A stretch of DNA of 64,000 bases, taken from the NCBI GenBank assembly GCA_036583965.1, contig JAZBQD010000017.1:29203310-29267309 (forward strand), given 5' to 3'. The notes below the pieces were generated by a model. That model was not told the DNA's origin, searched no databases, and saw only the letters and a list, made by a program, of their open reading frames with translations. This DNA comes from Prunella strophiata (lineage: Eukaryota > Chordata > Aves > Passeriformes > Prunellidae). Position numbers and translations under genes: made by a program. How positions within the stretch are numbered: the stretch's first letter is position 1; every line of letters starts with the position of its first letter. Shown here piece after piece: positions 62,791-64,000 of this stretch.

Positions 62791-64000
62791 AGGAAAGGGG
62801 AGAACAAACACATCAGGGAGGAAAAGCATGCCTGAATGGCAAGAGAATGGGAAGAGATAGCAAGCAACAGGGGTAGGGAAAGTATGAGCAAGAGATCGCA
62901 AGCATGCGCAAGAGAGAAAGTGCACACGGTAAAGTAGAAGAAACATGTCTGAGATGGAAAAGCACCCAAATGGGAGGAAAGAATGACAGAGAGAAGAGTG
63001 AGAAGAGTAAAAGAAAGTAGAAAGTAGAAAGTAGAAAGCTTTGACACTCAGTAGAGTCAAAGCACGTGACAGAGGGACAAAGGGCATGTCAGAAGCAGTG
63101 TAAGAGAGATGAAGAAAGTAAATAGGGAAGACCATGTGAGAGAGTGAATGTGAAAGGGAAAACATCTGAGATAGAGTAAAAGGAGGGTAAAGAGAGACAC
63201 GGAGTAGGGAAATGGGAAGATCAAAGGAGGGACAGAGTGAGGGGGAAGGGAGGGGATGAAAAAGAAAGAAGAGATTGAAAGGGAAAAGTAAGAGAAAGAA
63301 GGAGATTGAGAAAGGAGAGAGAGGGATAGCGTGAAAGAAGGTGGGGAAGCACAAGAGACAAAGTATGAGGGAGGAAAGGTACTAGCAGGAGATAAAGGGA
63401 TTGTGTAGGAGAAAGCATGTTAGGGAGATGAAGAGAGAGGAATAAGAAAGGGCAAGAGAAAGAAGAAACACATGCAAGACTGGGAAACTGCAAAGAGATG
63501 CAAAGTGTATGTGACCCAAAAAAAGCATCTGAAAGTGGAAAAGCTAAAAGAGAAGACAGACAACTTTGGGAAAGTATGAGAAAGAAAGGGAAAAGACAAA
63601 TATTCCAGGGGAAAGATTATACAAGTGAAAGGTAAGCCAGAGACACAGAGAGAGCAAATGAGGGGAGTAATGAGAAAAAATAAAAATAAAAGGAAAATAA
63701 ACCAAGCTGGAGAGAGAGAACAATGTGGGGGAGAATGGAAGAGAATGGGTGAAGGGGGGAAGCAAGACAGATATGTGGACAGCAAAGCTTAGCAAGGGCT
63801 CATGCAAGAAAGGGAGGAAAATCACAAAGCACAGGAAGCAAGAGCAAAAGGAAAACTGAAAGCAGGAGACAGGAAAATTGTGTAACAGGGAGAAAGCATG
63901 CAACATGAGGAAAAAGACTGGGAATGCAACACAGAGAAAGAAAATGCAAAAGAATGAGAAGGAAACACAACAGAAAAAGAAACACACAAGATAATCAAAG
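62791..64000 (+). repeat. Purine-rich degenerate minisatellite, right block
   Basis: The same A/G-rich sequence with GCATG-containing units (AAAAGCATGCCTG, AGCATGCGCAAGAGAG, GAAAGCATGCAAC) continues to the window edge. Together with the left block it forms one array of at least 4 kb into which the CR1 inserted. It extends past 64000. The long Leu/Ser/Phe-rich minus-strand frame at 63354-62491 is a shadow. Confidence 0.83.

Noticed and set aside
62491..63354. 287-residue minus-strand ORF, and many similar Leu/Ser/Phe/Cys-rich frames at 56.4-59.1 and 62.5-64.0 kb
   Set aside because: The + strand is purine-rich, so TTA, CTA and TCA are rare and the minus strand is open by composition. The frames overlap each other in all phases and begin or end inside the CR1. 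They look like membrane proteins only because CU-rich codons encode Leu, Ser, Phe and Pro.

Overview
The window is vertebrate nuclear DNA, almost certainly from a bird and probably a songbird. The dispersed repeats are CR1 LINEs and solo endogenous-retrovirus LTRs of avian type, with no mammalian SINEs, and the two recognisable genes are vertebrate genes that also lie side by side on human 4p16.3. Exons are sparse and nearly all long reading frames are shadows of repeats. Family names come from recognising sequence by eye, not from a search. || Layout. 1-2760 is a CpG-island promoter and 5' region. It carries a very large, perfectly pure (CGG)333 array at 632-1632, followed by the 3' part of a TMEM271-like four-pass membrane protein gene (about 1691-2427, + strand). 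In this sequence that gene is broken by several frameshifts and one in-frame stop, and its N-terminal half is not visible. 2428-48085 is about 45 kb of non-coding DNA holding CR1 fragments (12.0, 17.1, 23.1, 35.3-36.0 and 38.3-39.4 kb), three solo LTRs (33.0, 40.0 and 41.2 kb) and simple repeats. The terminal coding exon of PIGG (GPI ethanolamine phosphate transferase 2) lies at 48276-48501 on the minus strand, so PIGG and TMEM271 converge tail to tail as in human. From 48502 to the window end the DNA is best read as PIGG intron. It contains A-rich tracts, a CR1 fragment (53.6-54.5 kb), a GGAA/TTCC palindromic microsatellite with a cluster of ETS-like GCGGAAGTG sites (55.85-56.25 kb), and a purine-rich degenerate minisatellite of about 21 bp period (56.34-59.13 and 62.80-64.0 kb). 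A nearly complete minus-strand CR1 (59.13-62.79 kb) splits that minisatellite. || The most unusual features are the uninterrupted CGG array at the front of TMEM271, the damaged TMEM271 frame behind it (more likely consensus error in extreme-GC DNA than true decay, but unresolved), and the strand-asymmetric satellite block inside the presumed PIGG intron. No operon-like or defence-like gene system is present.
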